DNA from: Blattamonas nauphoetae
Lineage: Eukaryota > Preaxostyla > Oxymonadida
Direction: 5' to 3'
NCBI GenBank assembly: GCA_033064195.1
Contig: JARBJD010000011.1
Location: 434,001-498,000, forward strand
Length of the DNA stretch: 64,000 nucleotides
The notes beneath the pieces are model-generated. The model was given only the letters and a program-made list of their open reading frames with translations, had not been told where the DNA came from and made no database searches. Numbering within the stretch: the stretch's first letter is position 1; every line of letters begins with the position of its first letter. Shown here piece by piece: positions 34,615 to 47,656 of this stretch. The translations under genes were made by a program, and so were the position numbers.

Positions 34615-37600
34615 ATGCAAACTGCGTGTAATGCTGCACTTGGGCACATCAGACATCTCATCTCAGGGGTCACCCAAGAAAACTGTGAGGCTATTCACGA
34701 TGAAATCCAAACAGTATGCTTCCCCTTCGAATTTTATTCGTCTTTATATCTGTCATTTGCTTCGTTTTCCATTTTTGTCGTTTATTTCGCTCTGTTTTCC
34801 ATTGCTCCACTTCTCCCAAACCAATCACTCATATATCGTTTCTCATTGAACTAATTTAGCTCCTCCCATTTATTGGCTCACAAACTGAATCGCACATTGC
34901 ATACGCTTCCATTCTTTCGTCATATCTCAATTCGTCACCAACAGTCTCACCACAGACAGTTCCACTCTGCTTCAGACTCCTTTCCTATCATCTCCATGTG
35001 ATACTAGCTTCTCCATCATTTGTTACAACCATTTGCTCAGTTTTTTCCGCAAAGTTCTTCGAGTCATCGATGACACATCCAACCTCATTGAATGACCTCT
35101 TCCAGAACTTTAGCCTTGATGTGGATGATCGGATACTCATAGCATGTGCACTTCATTATTCCTCGTCTGAGTCAATGATGAGATCATGCGATATTTTCCT
35201 AACAACACTTCTCAAAGAAGATCCATCAATCATCAATCGTCTCAGACACCGGACACGCCATATTTTCCTGTACACTCTTCGAAACGATGAGAACATTCAT
35301 TGTGAGCGAGATCTACATTGGGAACGCACAAAAGACCCAGAGGAGTCTGGACGAGACAGCTCAGCTCGAACAGGGATCCACAATCCTTCGAAAGAACGCC
35401 TTGATCCGTCTTTCCTCAAATTCGTGTCATTTTACCCAAAACCTTTGCGAACTATCTGTCTGAGCATTGCCTCTCCAGAAAATAGGTTCACTTCTATTAA
35501 AACCGCTTCGGCAGAACTAAAAAACAGCAGCAATCAACACCCACACATATCCACACGTCCAAGTTTGCTGATGTCTAAATGGCTCACAACTCATTCGGGA
35601 ACGCACTATGTCTACAAACCAGAACGGAAGGAGAAAGATCCTCTCCTGCTTGTCACTCGGGAACGACTTGAAAAGGGAAAATTATTGCTTGACGTCTCAC
35701 AAACCATGTTTACAACGGCAGATAAAGCATGTTCATCCCTTTCCCTCATTGTTGGATCGTCCCAAAGCTCGCACTCCGAACACACTGCCCAAACACTCGG
35801 AAAGCTCCTTGGAACGATCGCCACCGACATCCAACAACGAGTCCTCGCTCTGTCAGCCCCACTCCCATCCTCCAAACTCGAAAATCGTGGAATGGGATTC
35901 ATCACATCGTTGACCCCGCCAGTTCGGAAAATCATCAAAGCGTGGAACATCCCCCTCTTCGCCCAGGCCGTCTTCACGCTCTACCCAGCCATCCAACCCG
36001 ACCGCATCATCCGTGCGTTGGACTACTCCGGGTTTGAGTGCACACACCCCACGGCATTCTTCGCTATCCAGCTGTTCTTCCAGTCTCTGCAGAAGGTCTC
36101 CCAGGCACCTCGCTCAAACAGCTCGTCGCCGTTCACTCCGTCCTTTCCGTACCACGTCCTCTTCACTGTCCGATTCTCGCGTCAGAAGACCAGCAAGGGG
36201 CGCTTCGATTTGTGGACAAACAGAACAGCTCAACTCTCTCTGATCAAAGCAGCACTTCAATGCAACGAGGATGTATTCTCGTTTGAAGAGATGATGCTCT
36301 TCCCTGATGGGCATTCAAGCGAGTTCGTTCCTCATTTCACGACTCTCAACTCGCTTGCCGAACTCCGCTCGCTCCACAGCTTTTATTCTCAGCCACATAT
36401 CAAACGCTCAGACACATACCTCAAAGTGAACGACACTTCGAAGAGTTCCATCACGTCAACCCAACATATCATTGACTCTCTCCCTCCCCTGTTAGCATCC
36501 ATTTTCCCCAAATCCGAAGACCAGCCCTTCAACTATTCAACAATCTCGTGCAAAGATTACACTCGAGTCCTATCGGCGTTTCGTATCATCGACGTCACCC
36601 TCACCATCCTCGCACTGGCAACACCTGCTCGCATGTCGAGGAAGAAGAAGCGGACGACATCACACTCTCCATCGCCAAATCTCGTTGCCCAGATTTTATC
36701 TCTTCTCTCTCTCCCTTCATTCATCATTCCGGACCTCTTCATCCTCATCCTCTCGTCCTTCTTCACATCCTCTCTTGCGTTGTCTCTCAACCCAATCATC
36801 CTCACCACACTCGCCGCCCTGCCACTTTCGTCGTGCTTCGCGAATGAGTCGCTCCACGTCTTGATTTCCACTTCTCTCACCCAATCGTGTTTTGTAACCA
36901 GATCCTCCCCATTCTCGCTATCCTCTCAACCCGGCACACCAACTCTTAAGACTCCAATGATGATGCCACAAGGTTTCTCGTCCTCGTCGCCGTATTGTCT
37001 CCCCTCCTCGATCGCTCCCTCGCTCCTTCTCCTCTCGTCAGCCATCCTGCTCGCGTTTGACTCGTCGTGGGGGTCTCTTATCACAGACTCGTCGATAAAA
37101 ACTGGCTCCATTGAGCAGATCCTCTCTCTGAACTCGTTCTCGCAGGCTGCCTCGTATTTCACTCCTCTGTCATCGTCATATTCGGCCCCCAACACGAATC
37201 CATCGGCCTATCCATGGCAATTAACGCAATCCAATCGCCCCCGCAGTCTTCTCCACATGCACTCCTCCACGCTTGATGGCATCTCGTTCATCCTTCCGTT
37301 CTCTTTCGTCCTCGATCTTCTCCGAGCTGCCAGAAGACAGAAAGTACTCCAAATTGACAACTGGTTGGACAGTCTGATACACTACCTCCCAACGTCAACC
37401 TCCCTCAGGATGTTCCATCCACAGTCCAAAGAGGGTCTCCTGTTTGCTCTAACACACTTTCTGTGCGAGCGGCAGTGGAACATGCCATCTGGATCGTCCT
37501 TTGCACTATCCTTCTTCACCCTCTTCACGTCGTTCTCCCACTCAACTCCCGAGCTCCCTCCGTCACCGTCGTCCTTCCTCAACCGCATCGCATCGTTCAT

Positions 37601-40600
37601 CGCCAATTCTGGCACGCGGTACACACCAGCATTCTTCGATTCTCTCATCCGGTTCACAGAGGTCGTGCTGAATACGGGCGATGATCGTTGGGAAACTCCA
37701 ATTCTCTCCTTCTCTCTTCTCTCCATTCAACACACTTTCACACCATCATCAGTAACTAACCCTGCCTTCAATCCCACCTTCAGCCAAACCTACTTTAGAG
37801 GTTCGTTGCCGAGCTCCATCTCGCGCCCTCCGTTCGCTCTCCATCCGTCTCTCTTCTCGATCATCTCTCTCAACACGTCAATGCTCGAGTTCCCAACATT
37901 TGCGTACAACTTCCTCCTTCAGAACCACACCGATCACACAATCCTCGCGCTGTCTGAAAAGCCAGTCTGCCCTCCCCGTCTTCACTCCGTGAAGCAACCC
38001 ATCCCACTCAGTCGTGATTTGGTGAAGCGAGACAAGGAGAACAAAGACAAAGAGAAACTAATCAACCCCATCCAATTTGGGTTCGCACGAACATCAAACC
38101 AGCTCTCTGCTTCGACTGCAGGTTTCAGACTCACCACACAGACAGTTCTTCCTCACACTACCAACCACCCTTCATCTGGGACGTCTCCGTTCCCACGACT
38201 TGTTGCATCGTCGCCTCCAGCTGAAGCTCATACGCTGGGCATCACAGGCGAGGATAAAGATCGAAGAAAGCTTTCAATTCCACACTCTGCGTCTCCCTCT
38301 TTCTTTCAGACTGGATACGAAACACAGCACATTCGGCCAACGTTTGAATCGTTTTCGACCTTTTTTCTTTCCGTCTTCCACAATTTGTCGCACTCCATCA
38401 AAACAGTCGTGCAAGCATTCACAGACCGAATCCACATCCCATCACAAGGGTTCCAGGATTCGTTGGATGCCATATTTCAAGCGATAGGCCATCCACAAGG
38501 CATTGAGATCCCTCACATCCATCTGAACAAACAATATCGGCAAGCAATCGAAGTTGAGTACAGCATGCATCAGCACGAGAGTGATTGGGTGATAACCCCG
38601 TTCATCAGTCGGTACCTTTTGATCAAATTCATCCACACCAACGAAAAGAACCTGCCTCAGTGCTTCTACTTCATGAAACTGATCGACCAGCCACCTCTCC
38701 GCCAACCGCCGCTCATCCCCCAGTTTCTCAAGGACATCCTCGTCGCTGCTTCGTCACTGATCTTGACGCCCGCATCGATCCACCTCCACAACTTGGACAA
38801 GTTTCAGGCTCATCCCGACGACCCAAAGCTGGTCCGAATTCTGGGACGAATCATCGGAATGTCCACCCTCGCAGAACGCAAGGCGATTTGGATCCGCTAC
38901 TTGGACCTGAAGAAGATTATTCTACTCGGGTACCAGTTCGGACGTCTCTCCCTGCACATCCCTTTTGTCTGTGCAGTCTTGAACACAACAAAGAACTCGC
39001 TGATATTCACGCTGTATCAACCATGGCTCATCTCGTTGATCTCTCTGCTCGGCGAAATGTGTCTCCTGCCAATCAAGACATCCATCCAATATGCTATCCA
39101 AGAGATGTACAGCCTCCTCAACGTTCCGGACACAAAAAGGTCCAACCCGAACGATCCCATCTGCCAGATTCTGGTGAAGAGGCAGAAGATATCCCAGGAC
39201 ACCATCGCGTCCACACCGATGATCGTCCATCCTCTCACAAACATGGATCTGGACCAGTCGGCCATCCAATTACTCCGTAATCAGTCTTACTCGCCGGTGG
39301 ATAAGACAAGCGAGGATTTCGTGTCATTCCTCATCCAGAGCAATTTTGGGTATGTTCCACCGAAGTTCCCGATATCTAGACTGGATTACAAGTTGAAGGA
39401 GATGGAGAAGTTCCGCGATCTCATTGAGGGGAAGATGAACCAATTGAGAGACAATCTGAACAAGCGCGCCAAACAAGCTGTTGAAATCGCCAGAAATGTT
39501 GCTGTTCGAACCCAACAAAGGGATTTCAAGTTTGTTCCCGTCCAACCATCCACTCCCATCCACATGAATTTCGAGAAATCTGTAATGATTGACGAGATTG
39601 AGCAGCGGCTTCTTCAATCGGGATTCGTCTTCCAGCGCACTCTGGCTGTGTTGTTTGTGTTCATCATGACAAAGATGGATCTAAGCTCGTTCATCCCGCG
39701 GGTGTTGGTTGACAACCAATCGACCATCTCCGACTTTCTCCGCTCAACTTCGTCGCCTGTTCAGTTGGGAAGCCTTTCAACGACTTCGACTCCGAACGAA
39801 GAAGAGAAATCTCAGTTCATTGAACGAATACTGCCCCAGATGATCCAATTCTACACAAACGAGGCCGTCAACGCAGCCATCACCTATCTCAAAGAGCGGA
39901 TGGGGGCATTCTTCGTGGACATGCTGGCCGAACGAGACTTCATCCGAAAAGCGTCGCTCAATTCAAAGGACTTCTACCCTGTGTACTTCCTCGACCCGGC
40001 TTGCATCTCCATCCACTGGATCAAGCTGATGGGAACCGACCTCATCCCAGATTGGACGAACGAGGGGACTTCAACCCATCTCCAGCGCATTCATCTCAAT
40101 GGCCAGTCGTGCACAACCCCAGTCGAGAAACTCCTGGAGAGCACGGCCATCTCAACGAGCACACTATTCAATGCCACAGTAGATCCTCTCACTCACGCTC
40201 AACTCACATCCTCAGCAATTGCTCCAGTCCCTCCTTCACTGGAATGCATCTTCAACCCGAATAAAGCTCAAACCGAAGCCAGACTGTCGATGAGGCTCTG
40301 TCGCCAGGAAGTTATCGATCTCCACAAAAGCTTCCACGTCCAATCGATGCTCAAAGCAATCGACTTCTACAGACAGATGGTGAAGAGCACCACTCGAGCA
40401 TGTACCCAAGTCTGTACGATCTTTCTGGATCAGCAGCTCATCCAGCGCGACTTCGAACAAATCCAGCGCTATGTCCGAGAAGTGTCGAAAGGGCATGAAA
40501 CACCACCTCTCCCCTTCATCCCTCACCCAGACATCAAACAGATTCTCGCTCTCGATGCGACTCAAGAAACGACACAAGAGATTCTGATGAAGAGTCTTTG

Positions 40601-43115
40601 GAAGCCGTACGAGGTCTTCTCCAACATCATCTTCGACAGGTGCTACCTCGACACGGAGCGTCTATGGATGCGCATCCACCGGGATGCATACTACGTTCAG
40701 GTGTGGCTCACTGCAGCAATGACGAAATGCACAACTTACAACAAGGGCGTCACTGAGAAGCTCAGCATGGAGTTCACTCATCTCAAAAAACTTCCCATCC
40801 CACAAATGATCTCGTACAAACTCCTCAACGACTTCAACTTGGAGGCTGCAGAAAAGCATGCCGAATCTGTCAACACCATCGCCGAAGAAGCTGTGCACAA
40901 CCTTTTGGAAGGACCTTCGCCGTTCCTTCTCGTTATCCCAACAGGTGACTCTCCTCTTCGTCCGTACATAAAGGAAGCACACGAAAACGAGAACATTGTT
41001 TTGATTCCATCCTTTATACACAGTTACCCCTCTTTCCCACACGTCGATCTTCCATACAATTCCCAGGATTCACCAAAAATCTTCTCGTCACCGCCAATCA
41101 CTCCGCACCTTGAGCACATTCCACAGTCGCAAAATGAACTCTTCACCACACTGCACATGTCTGTCCTGCGATCAATGCACTCGGTTGATCCTCTTGCCAC
41201 ACTCAACGCTGTGTCGTCAATGTGTGCGAATGAAGGACTCGGAATCGGAACAGCGAAGCCAGATGAATTATCCATCAGAATGAGTGAGAAGGCTCTCCTC
41301 CCCAAACATGAAGCTCCTTCTGGGATCCGAGGCGAAATCAAAGCGATTGATGACCGTCCACAGTCATCACTCACCCACTTTCAGTCGCTGACAGGCGGAC
41401 AACAGCGAATGTGGATCTACCAAAAGCAGTTCATGCACATCTCAGGCATCATCAGCCTCATCACAGAACACTTCCTGCCAGCGAAGCAGTACCTCATCAG
41501 AACATCTGAGCAGCTCAAGCACCTCTGGACAGCCACATTCCCAATTGTTGAGTCGGGCGGCGAAAAGATCTTCACCTGCGTCGCAGATCATGCGGAGTAT
41601 CTTATCAACGGCTTCTCTTTCATCTGTATCTTGATCCATGTGGTGACACAAGCCGAAACTGTCAACCAGAACAGAACCGGAACAAAGCAATCCAATCAGC
41701 CCCCACACGGGAGAAAGACCCCTCAATACGACCATTCCATTCTTCGATATTCGAATGCCATCAAACTTGTCCTGGACGAGATTCTTCGCGATTGGGAAAT
41801 CATGATCCAAAACGAAGAGTTTGTGAAGAAGCTTCTGAGCATCCCGTGCAAATTGGAATCAATCAATCTGTTCGACAAACTCAAAATCATCTTCGTTGAG
41901 GTCAAGCAGGAACGCCGCGAGCTCCTCAACTGCTACCTCATCCACGACTGGATCCAAGAACCGTCGCTGGGCTCATTCTACTCAACATCGTCCGGTCGCT
42001 CGTCTCGGGACAGCACTGATCCTCGTTCAACTCATTCTTTGACAAACCTTCTGATGTCTGAGCTATCTCGTGCTGTGACTGAGCGGAATCAGATTCCAGA
42101 AAGCGAGCGGCAATACACGATGGACCAGGCGATCGCGTTGTGTGAAGAGGTCTGCAGAAATGCACATATCTCTGTGAAGCCATATTCACACTTTGAAGGG
42201 CGGAAGGCGCTGACCATGTTCAACGCTGTTTTCGATGTCGCTCTCTCAGACACCATGCGAAGCCTGTCAGATTCAACCGGAATAGACGACGAACTGACCG
42301 TGCAGATGATTAGCTTCCAGCGCAGTCTTGCATCGAGAGCTCTGAACGTCATCAGATCACCGACACCAGACGCCTCCTTCGAAGAGATCCCACTCCTCCA
42401 ACAATCCTTCAAAGCGTCAGCGAGTGTGTCGTTCTCCATGTTTGTCCTGTTCATGGCTGAGGAATCATCCTCTGTCAAAAGACTCGAGACGCCATCATTC
42501 TTCGAAGTCATTCAGGACGCCATGCAAGAGCTTGTGATGCGGATTAATCAATCAGGCGGAAAGAATACGAGTGTCAATCTGCAAGTCTTCCAAATACTCT
42601 TCCTCCTCACCCACTCGCTCTACGAGAAGGTAGATCCAGACGACGTTGACACATCAAAGCAGTGTTGGCTGCAAGCCATGCTGAGTGCGTACCGATCTCT
42701 CCTCCCCTCGAAATTCCCCAACTTCTTGATGTGCTTCCTCTGCCTCCTCAGCTCCCCCAGCATCATCAGCACGCTCGCCAATCCTCTCCTCGGAGACGAA
42801 GTGCAGCTCTACTTTGACTGTCTCGCTGTCGCACTTGAATGCAGCTGCTCGATGTGGGAGACACTCTCGCAACACCAACGCGAGATGATTGATCTCGCTC
42901 ATCAGACCCTGTTCTCACTCCTCTCCACGTTCATCCCTCACATCCTCCTTCCTGCCTCGCAGATCCTCCTCCCGTTCATCAAGTCTGAGAGGATCGTCAC
43001 AACACTCACTTCTCTTCTGACCGTCCCTCCCAACGATGCAGAGTCCCCTCCTTCGGAACTGACTCAACACGTGTCTCCAAGGAACCCTGCTCCGAATCAC
43101 TCGCTCCATCCGTAA
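34615..43115 (+). CDS. CNOT1: CCR4-NOT complex scaffold subunit 1
   Basis: Scaffold of the main cytoplasmic mRNA deadenylase. Exon 1 (34615-34713) and exon 2 (34860-43115) flank a 146-bp intron, giving 2,784 aa. The N-terminus matches other CNOT1 proteins (LGHIRHLISGVTQEN followed by an EI..L helix). A long HEAT-like, Ser-rich region follows. The MIF4G domain that holds the CAF1/CCR4 nucleases is at about residues 1200-1480 (LVRILGRIIGMSTLAERK, then IPFVCAVLNTTKNSLIF). A DUF3819 (CNOT9-binding) domain lies at about 1560-1880. The C-terminal NOT1 domain begins near 2640 (LLPSKFPNFLMCFLCLL) but stops about 130 residues later, where the human domain continues about 370. The protein is larger than human CNOT1 (2,376 aa) because of the N-terminal half. 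Confidence 0.9.
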
Positions 43116-43398
43116 CTCTAAATCTCTCTTCTGACCACGCACCTCGACGTTTCTTTCTTGGAACTTTCCTCAATATTTACTCTTCCTTCTTTTTGACCTT
43201 CTGTTTCCACACGATTCCGTTTCCATTAACACGTCGTCAAATCTCAACAAAAGAACCTTTTGTTCAGAGTCTGAGCCAAAAAGTGGAGAACGGACAACTC
43301 TGAGTATGGTAGCGCCACTGAGAAGGCTCATAAACTGCCTGAAAGGGCCAAAAATGAATGTTTCTTAATTCAATTCAAGTGAAATGAGGTGAAAAGAA

Positions 43399-44235
43399 TC
43401 AACCTAAAAAGCGCCTCACAAATGCATCCATGTCTGACCCTCGATCGCCTCTCTGTCCTCCATCTTGATATAACCGAGCGTTGACCTTCTCCCAGTGAGC
43501 AGCTTTGGTGACTTTAAAAGGAGTTAAGAAATTCACCACTTGTTCAAAATGTGGCCCGACTGACGTGATTTCCGTTGATAAATCGTCCAAACACAAGAGA
43601 GATCCATCATAATCATCTTGTTGTTGAAAGTATTCCTCAATAAGTTTGTTGTCAGTGAGTGGTTGGATGCCATTGCTTGTTCGACCTTGTCCACGTTTTT
43701 GGAGAAGTTCACGAACAGTCTCTGGTTTTATTGTCCCAAAAGTCACAAAAGGTTCAATTTTCTTGAGGAGAACACGATTTCGAGGAGTAAGCTCAAGAAA
43801 AATGCCTTGACCAGCACGACGAAGACGGAGTGTTTTTAGGATTGTTCTGATTTCCTTATCTAATCCTCGATTGACACTAATAATGCGTTGATAAGTAAGA
43901 TAGAAGAGAATGGAAGATAATTGTTGAGGAATTTATGGCATATAACGGAGAATGACACACCGATGAACCAAGACGACAAACACGATTCGATCATTCTTAT
44001 TTGTCTGTTTCTTAACCTTTGGGATATTTTTCTTGATTTTCTTTTGGTGAACTCGAGATCTTTCTGTTTGTCTTCTTTTCTTCACAAAATCTTCCGCATG
44101 GAAGAAGTACTCCTTTGGTTTCTTTGTTGGTTTGCGTTTGAGAGCGTCCAATGCAATTTTCTGATCAAGAACTTTCCTCTTCTGCAACCGGACTTCTGGA
44201 ACTGTCGGGAGTTTAGTTTTTCCGTGCTTCGGCAT
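43399..44235 (-). CDS. RPL7: 60S ribosomal protein uL30 (L7)
   Basis: Large-subunit ribosomal protein, 250 aa against 248 in human. Exons are 44235-43961 and 43876-43399, with an 84-bp phase-2 intron (43877-43960). The N-terminal basic arm (TVPEVRLQKRKVLDQKI) leads to the uL30 fold. The splice joins VFVVLVHR to VNRGLDKEI, which aligns without gap with the family, followed by LKTLRLRRAGQG, VRELLQKRGQGR, PLTDNKLIEEYF and VGPHFEQVVNFLTPFK. The C-terminus lacks the final Arg-Met-Asn of animal proteins. The start codon is 42 bp from that of PRPF3. Confidence 0.95.
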
Positions 44236-44277
44236 CACTGTTGGATTTTGAAGATTGATCTGATGGGCCAGATCATC
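44236..44277. promoter_or_regulatory. 42-bp divergent start-codon interval
   Basis: The interval separates the ATG codons of uL30 (minus) and PRPF3 (plus). An in-frame ATG at 44263 would shrink it to 27 bp. A shared, very short bidirectional promoter is inferred, with no motif recognised. Confidence 0.35.
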
Positions 44278-45717
44278 ATGAGCGATTTACCGTTTGTTTA
44301 TCCACAACCTCACACTCCATTATCAAAACCTACTCCATTTCGTGCAACAGATGAAGGCTCTGATGAAGGTGAAAAGCGTGTGAGAATAACATCATCAGTC
44401 CCTCTCCCACCCCCAACTGTTATATCTCAGACAAATGTTCATCAGCAATCCTTTGTAGATCCTAGACTCGAAACTGGATCGCGACGCAGTCGAAAGGGAG
44501 GCTTAAATTTTGTTGATGATCAACGCTACACAAAAAAGGCAGAACGACTTCGAAACAAAGAACTCGCTCAACGAGTCCAAGCATTCATGATGAATCAAGG
44601 ACAAGTTTCGCTTTTGAATAAAGCATCCATGCTGGATGATGATGGAACAATCACTTTTGGAGACTTTGGGACCATGAAACCTCAAGTCATTCCCCAGGGT
44701 GAGTTCGAATGGTGGGATCAACCATTTTGTACACCCAGTGAGTCATTGCCAACTGACGAAGTGGAAGAACAGCCATCACTGTCCTCTTACTGGGACCGAT
44801 ACAAACTAACCAATCAGTCTCAAATCAATGGATCGTTCAATTTTTCAAGTATAACAGGTAAAATTGTAGTACCACCTCCAATTCCTGCGCCTGATCCCAA
44901 AATGGAACTCCCTCCTCTCACAATAGAACTAACAAAAAAAGAGAGAAGAAAAATTCGACATCGAGAACGAATGCAACGAACTAGAGATATACAAGACAAA
45001 ATTAGATGCGGTCTCCTTCCTCCACCCCCACCTAAAGTTAAGCTAAGCAATATGGCGAGAGTTTTAACAAATGAATTGATGGCAAACCCAACACTCATCG
45101 AGAAGAAGGTTCGAGAAGAACAAATTAAACGAGCACAGCAGCATCATGAACGAAATCAAGAAAGGAAATTGACAAAGGAAGAAAGAAAACAGAAAATTCT
45201 GAAAAAGGCTCACGAGGACGTGAAGAAAGGGGTCTACCTTGCTCTCTTCTTCGTCGTCGACCTGACCAACCCAAAACTTCAGTATCGAGTGCGAACTAAT
45301 GCAAAGGAATATCATGTTTCGGGGGTTTGCCTTATGGTTGGAGGAGGAGTCAATCTCATTGTTGCTGAAGGTGGAGAAAAAGCGCTCAAAAGTTACACGC
45401 GCAGACTTCTTGAGGGCGTGAATTGGAAGATGGATAGACCAATTCCGCCGGAAGGTTCTGTCTTGCCAGACCCATCTACTCTCATCCCTGTGGACCAAAA
45501 TCGGTATTTTTCTCGTCACTTCTTATGATCTTTCAGTTGTGAACTGATTTGGCGTGGACTGGTCAAAAAACAAACCTACCGAGATTTCCGGATCGAAACA
45601 GTGAATTCTCCGCAAGCTGCGAGAAATGTTCTCAACAGTGTCAATCTTGGCTTTTTATGGGAGGCATTTGTGAAACATAGTGCTTCAGATGCTTCTTTTT
45701 CTCATTTCGAAGAGTGA
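44278..45717 (+). CDS. PRPF3: U4/U6 small nuclear ribonucleoprotein Prp3
   Basis: Spliceosome protein that binds the U4/U6 duplex in the tri-snRNP. Exons are 44278-45503 and 45537-45717, with a 33-bp intron, giving 468 aa, short because the N-terminal PWI region of animal PRPF3 is absent. The PRP3 domain is clear: FVDPRL, KKAERLRNKELAQRVQAFM, TKKERRKIRHRERMQ and SNMARVLTNELMANPT. The C-terminal DUF1115 follows (YRVRTNAKEYHVSGVCLMV, then VAEGGEKALKSY), and the second exon supplies NRCELIWRGLVKKQTYRDF and the end LGFLWEAF, matching the family's NKCVLVWEGTAK..F and HYWD patterns. Its presence fits the many introns of this genome. Confidence 0.93.
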
Positions 45718-45834
45718 GAAACACCACTCTGAACATATCGCTTACTTCATAAAAACGAGATGAATCAGTCGAAAGCGAGTTAACGACAGATTGCATCAAA
45801 AAGAAACTAAAACAGGTCAGAACAAAAAGAACGA

Positions 45835-47511
45835 TCATGACTCTGCTTCCTCCTCGCCAGCCTCTTCCTCACCTGCTTCCTCTTCACCTGCCTCTTCACC
45901 GACCTCCTCCTCTGCGCCGTCTTCCGTTCCTTTCGTCCGTTTTGTCGACCCCTCGCCTTGTGTGCCCTCCTCTTCTTCCTCCTCCTCGTCTGGTCTCGTT
46001 TTCCGAGAGAGTTGGGATGTTCTGTCAAGACAAGAAGTTGAGAATTAAGATGAAGAAAGAACAAACGGTCTGTTCGTCGTGTTATAGCCGCCCGGTGACG
46101 AAGATGTCGCTTTCGGTGGAGCTTGGTTGAGGAGTGATGGGTAGGCTGCCAAAAACGAAGCGCGGAGATCGTTGACCTTCGACTCGATCTGACCCAAATA
46201 GCTGACAATGTTGGAGATGGTGATGGAGTTGTCAGCGTTGGCGTCTTCTGGTTCTTCGCATTCTGCGGTTTTGAAGAGGCCAGACACAAACGGGAAGAGT
46301 CGGGAGATGTTCTGAGTGACGCCGTCTGCGTTTCCTTTGAACGTCTCGATCTTTTGCTTGCGAGACTCGAGTTGTTTCATGTTCTCTGTCATCTCCTTTC
46401 CGAACTCACCACGTTCGTCTTCCGCTCGACTGTGAATAGCAAACGCAGCATCGCGGTCTTCTCTTTCTTCCTTCTCCAATCTTTGGATCTGCACTTCCAG
46501 ATCGCCGATGATGTTGTTGTTGGTGACGATCTGATCCTCGACTTCTTGATACCTCCAGACGAGGTCATCGATGCTCTGCATTCCAGTTGCATTTCTGATT
46601 CTCCACACAGCTTCCTCGTAGGCCTGGAGCTTTTCGTTGGTGAGCTGTGAAATGGCTTGCTCCTCTGCAGCCTCTTGCAGAACGTAGCCGACAGACTGGT
46701 CGTCTCCGCCCTCGTCGAGCATTTGGTCGGTGAAGGCTGCGTCCATTGTGTTGTCTTCCTGGAGGATCTTTTGATCTAATTCTTGGCAGCGTTTCTCAAA
46801 GAAAGCGCGATCCTGGTCTTGTTGGGTACGAAGACTCTTCATTTCATCCTCAAACGCATTCCTTTCTTCATAACAGACATTGGCCTCCTCAATAATGGAC
46901 GCCATTTCCTTTTTCTTCTCAAATAGTTTCTTTTCCATCTTTTTGTACACCCCGTCAAATACAACGCGTTCACAACGCATGTTGTCGATTCGAGCTCGCA
47001 GTTCTTTGTTTTCAGCCACTGCTGCATTGTACTTTGACAAAGCCTTGTCAAGTCGGGCCTCTAGGATCTTGATCTGCGTTGCGACTGCATCATCACTGTC
47101 TTTTGTTGAGAAGGCGCCTCGAACTTGTCCACGTTGATCTCTCACCTGTTGGGCAAGTGTATTGATCTCGGCTCGAAGTTTATCATTCTGTTCCTTTGCT
47201 TCGTTGATTTTGGCTTGAGTGGTATGGCCCTGTTTCTCTAGTGCTTGAAGTTCTTTGAACTGAACTCCTTTTGGCTTTGTGCTGGGTGGAACTTTGCTTT
47301 CATATTCATACTTTGCACGTAAATCATCATTTTCTCTCTTTAGAAGATCGATTTGTTGTCTATAGATTGAGGAGAGTGACATAAAGAGAAAAAAATCAAA
47401 TTCAAACTGTTGAATTCTAAGAGCCTTCTGAATCTGTTCTTTTGTTGTATGGCTCCCAGTTCTGGTTGCTCCGCGCATGGTTCCGGATCTACGAGTTGCA
47501 TTCGCATTCAT
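45835..47511 (-). CDS. ODAD1: outer dynein arm docking complex protein (CCDC114/CCDC63 family)
   Basis: Coiled-coil protein that anchors outer dynein arms to flagellar doublet microtubules (Chlamydomonas DC2/ODA1). Exons are 47511-47408, 47359-46067 and 46021-45835, with introns of 48 and 45 bp, giving 527 aa. The family core is unmistakable: ILEARLDKALSKYNAAVAEN, ELRARIDNMRCERVVFDGVY and KKMEKKLFEKKKEMASIIEE, followed by further coiled coil to about residue 400. The third exon gives a strongly acidic Glu/Gly/Ala tail made from a tandem repeat. Reading straight through instead of splicing at 46066 would end the protein with VLSSS, so the acidic tail depends on this intron. It lies in tandem with the kinase-GTPase gene. 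Confidence 0.88.
45841..45912. repeat. 15-bp tandem repeat coding for the acidic tail of ODAD1
   Basis: About four to five imperfect copies of a 15-bp unit, CCTCTTCACCTGCTT and variants, lie here. On the minus strand they encode repeated G-E-E-E-A in the last exon of the docking-complex gene. The plus-strand Ser/Pro reading is the shadow. Confidence 0.75.
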
Positions 47512-47656
47512 TGCTGACGTTCTAAATCAAATTATCGTATTCCGTTATGATTGGAAAAAACAATGGGAAAAGAAGGAATCGCGAGAACAAAGAGAACGAC
47601 AGATTCAGTTTAACAATGGAAAGGGGCATTCATAAAAAGAGAATGATTGAAGAAGA

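Noticed and set aside
36548-36880. short overlapping frames on both strands inside CNOT1
   Set aside because: They are shadows of a long Ser/Leu-rich coding exon with no independent support.
45791-46048. plus-strand Ser/Pro open frame downstream of PRPF3
   Set aside because: It is the complement of the Glu-rich tail exon of the docking protein and has no start or family support.
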